Positions 5,489 to 5,769 of a stretch of DNA of 5,769 nt are shown here, piece after piece. A model generated the notes under the pieces. The model saw only the letters and a list, made by a program, of their open reading frames with translations, was not told where the DNA came from and ran no database searches. The translations under genes were made by a program, and so were the position numbers. This stretch comes from Bacillota bacterium (GTDB lineage Bacteria > Bacillota > Clostridia > Lachnospirales > Lachnospiraceae): assembly GCA_023458855.1 (NCBI GenBank), contig JAEWWQ010000094.1:1-5769 (forward strand), written 5' to 3'. Every line of letters starts with the position of its first letter. The stretch's first letter is position 1.

Positions 5489-5769
5489 TTACATTCTCTT
5501 TATTGCATCCATTGCTAACGCAGATCGTTCACATTCTTCTGCTGATAATGTAATCTGATAACAGTATGGACTATCTTTCATTTTTTCAGCTGCATAGCTT
5601 AAGCCATTTGTTCTTTCATCTAAAAGCGGATTATCAATCTGATGGGGATCCCCTATCAATATGACTTTTGTTCCTTTCCCAACTCTTGTGATAATCCCTT
5701 TTGCCTGTTTGGGCGTCAGATTCTGGGCTTCGTCTATAATTAAATATGACTTTGTGATCGATCTTCCTC
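5489..5769 (-). CDS. PhoH-family (YlaK-like) P-loop ATPase, C-terminal part (5' end outside window)
   Basis: This reading frame is open at the right edge and ends at a TAA (5491-5489), showing the last 92 residues. They match the C-terminal part of the PhoH-like ATPase domain. Walker B is SYLIIDEAQN (7-16), followed by LTPKQAKGIITRVG and the conserved ILIGDPHQID (36-45), then NPLLDERTNGLSYAAEKM; SAEECERSALA closes the domain. The Walker A motif, and the N-terminal PIN nuclease domain found in YlaK-type members, would lie beyond the window, so the exact subtype is not visible. The family is cytosolic with a presumed RNA-linked helicase or nuclease role. The stop is followed 55 bp later by the alarmone synthetase on the same strand, with no terminator between them, so co-transcription is plausible. 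Confidence 0.88.
   Translation of the reverse strand, partial: GRSITKSYLIIDEAQNLTPKQAKGIITRVGKGTKVILIGDPHQIDNPLLDERTNGLSYAAEKMKDSPYCYQITLSAEECERSALAMDAIKRM

Noticed and set aside
1..5769. CRISPR array, tRNA or rRNA genes
   Set aside because: No regularly spaced direct repeats, tRNA cloverleaf or conserved rRNA segment was seen; the GGTTCGAG at 523-530 resembles a tRNA T-loop but has no matching arms.

Overview
The window looks like a low-GC Firmicutes chromosome, most likely a gut-type clostridium (Lachnospiraceae-like). This rests on AT-rich codon use, strong AGGAGG-type ribosome binding sites, and the flavour of the IS110 transposase, FeoB and PhoH/YlaK-type proteins. The genus cannot be fixed from the sequence alone.

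Layout. (1) 1-335, plus strand: the C-terminal quarter of an IS110/IS1111-family transposase, running in from the left. (2) 336-784: about 450 bp without a protein gene but full of structure. It holds two strong hairpins just after the transposase (342-421 and 435-468), then a separate block of about 200 nt (485-687) closed by a long helix between its two ends, which I read as a structured non-coding RNA, then a short feoB leader. (3) 785-2932, plus: a complete feoB for ferrous iron uptake, followed by a hairpin terminator at 2951-3000. (4) 3004-5769, minus: three co-directional genes read from right to left. These are the C-terminus of a PhoH-family ATPase, a single-domain (p)ppGpp synthetase (small alarmone synthetase), and an EAL-CBS-CBS-GGDEF protein for cyclic-di-GMP. 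The gaps are 55 and 57 bp with no terminator between them, so they may be one transcript.

How the parts fit. The minus-strand cluster puts enzymes for two GTP-derived second messengers, (p)ppGpp and c-di-GMP, side by side. All EAL catalytic residues are visible in the c-di-GMP protein, so it should act as a phosphodiesterase, while its GGDEF domain is divergent. feoB stands without feoA next to it; the IS element and the RNA block occupy the upstream side where feoA is often found.

Two points deserve most attention. The first is the unassigned structured RNA candidate at 485-687. The second is the start of the EAL gene: no ATG, GTG or TTG lies upstream of the EAL domain. The best start is an ATA at 4764, seven bases after a strong AGGGAGGT, and the first ATG (4569) would remove the EAL glutamate.
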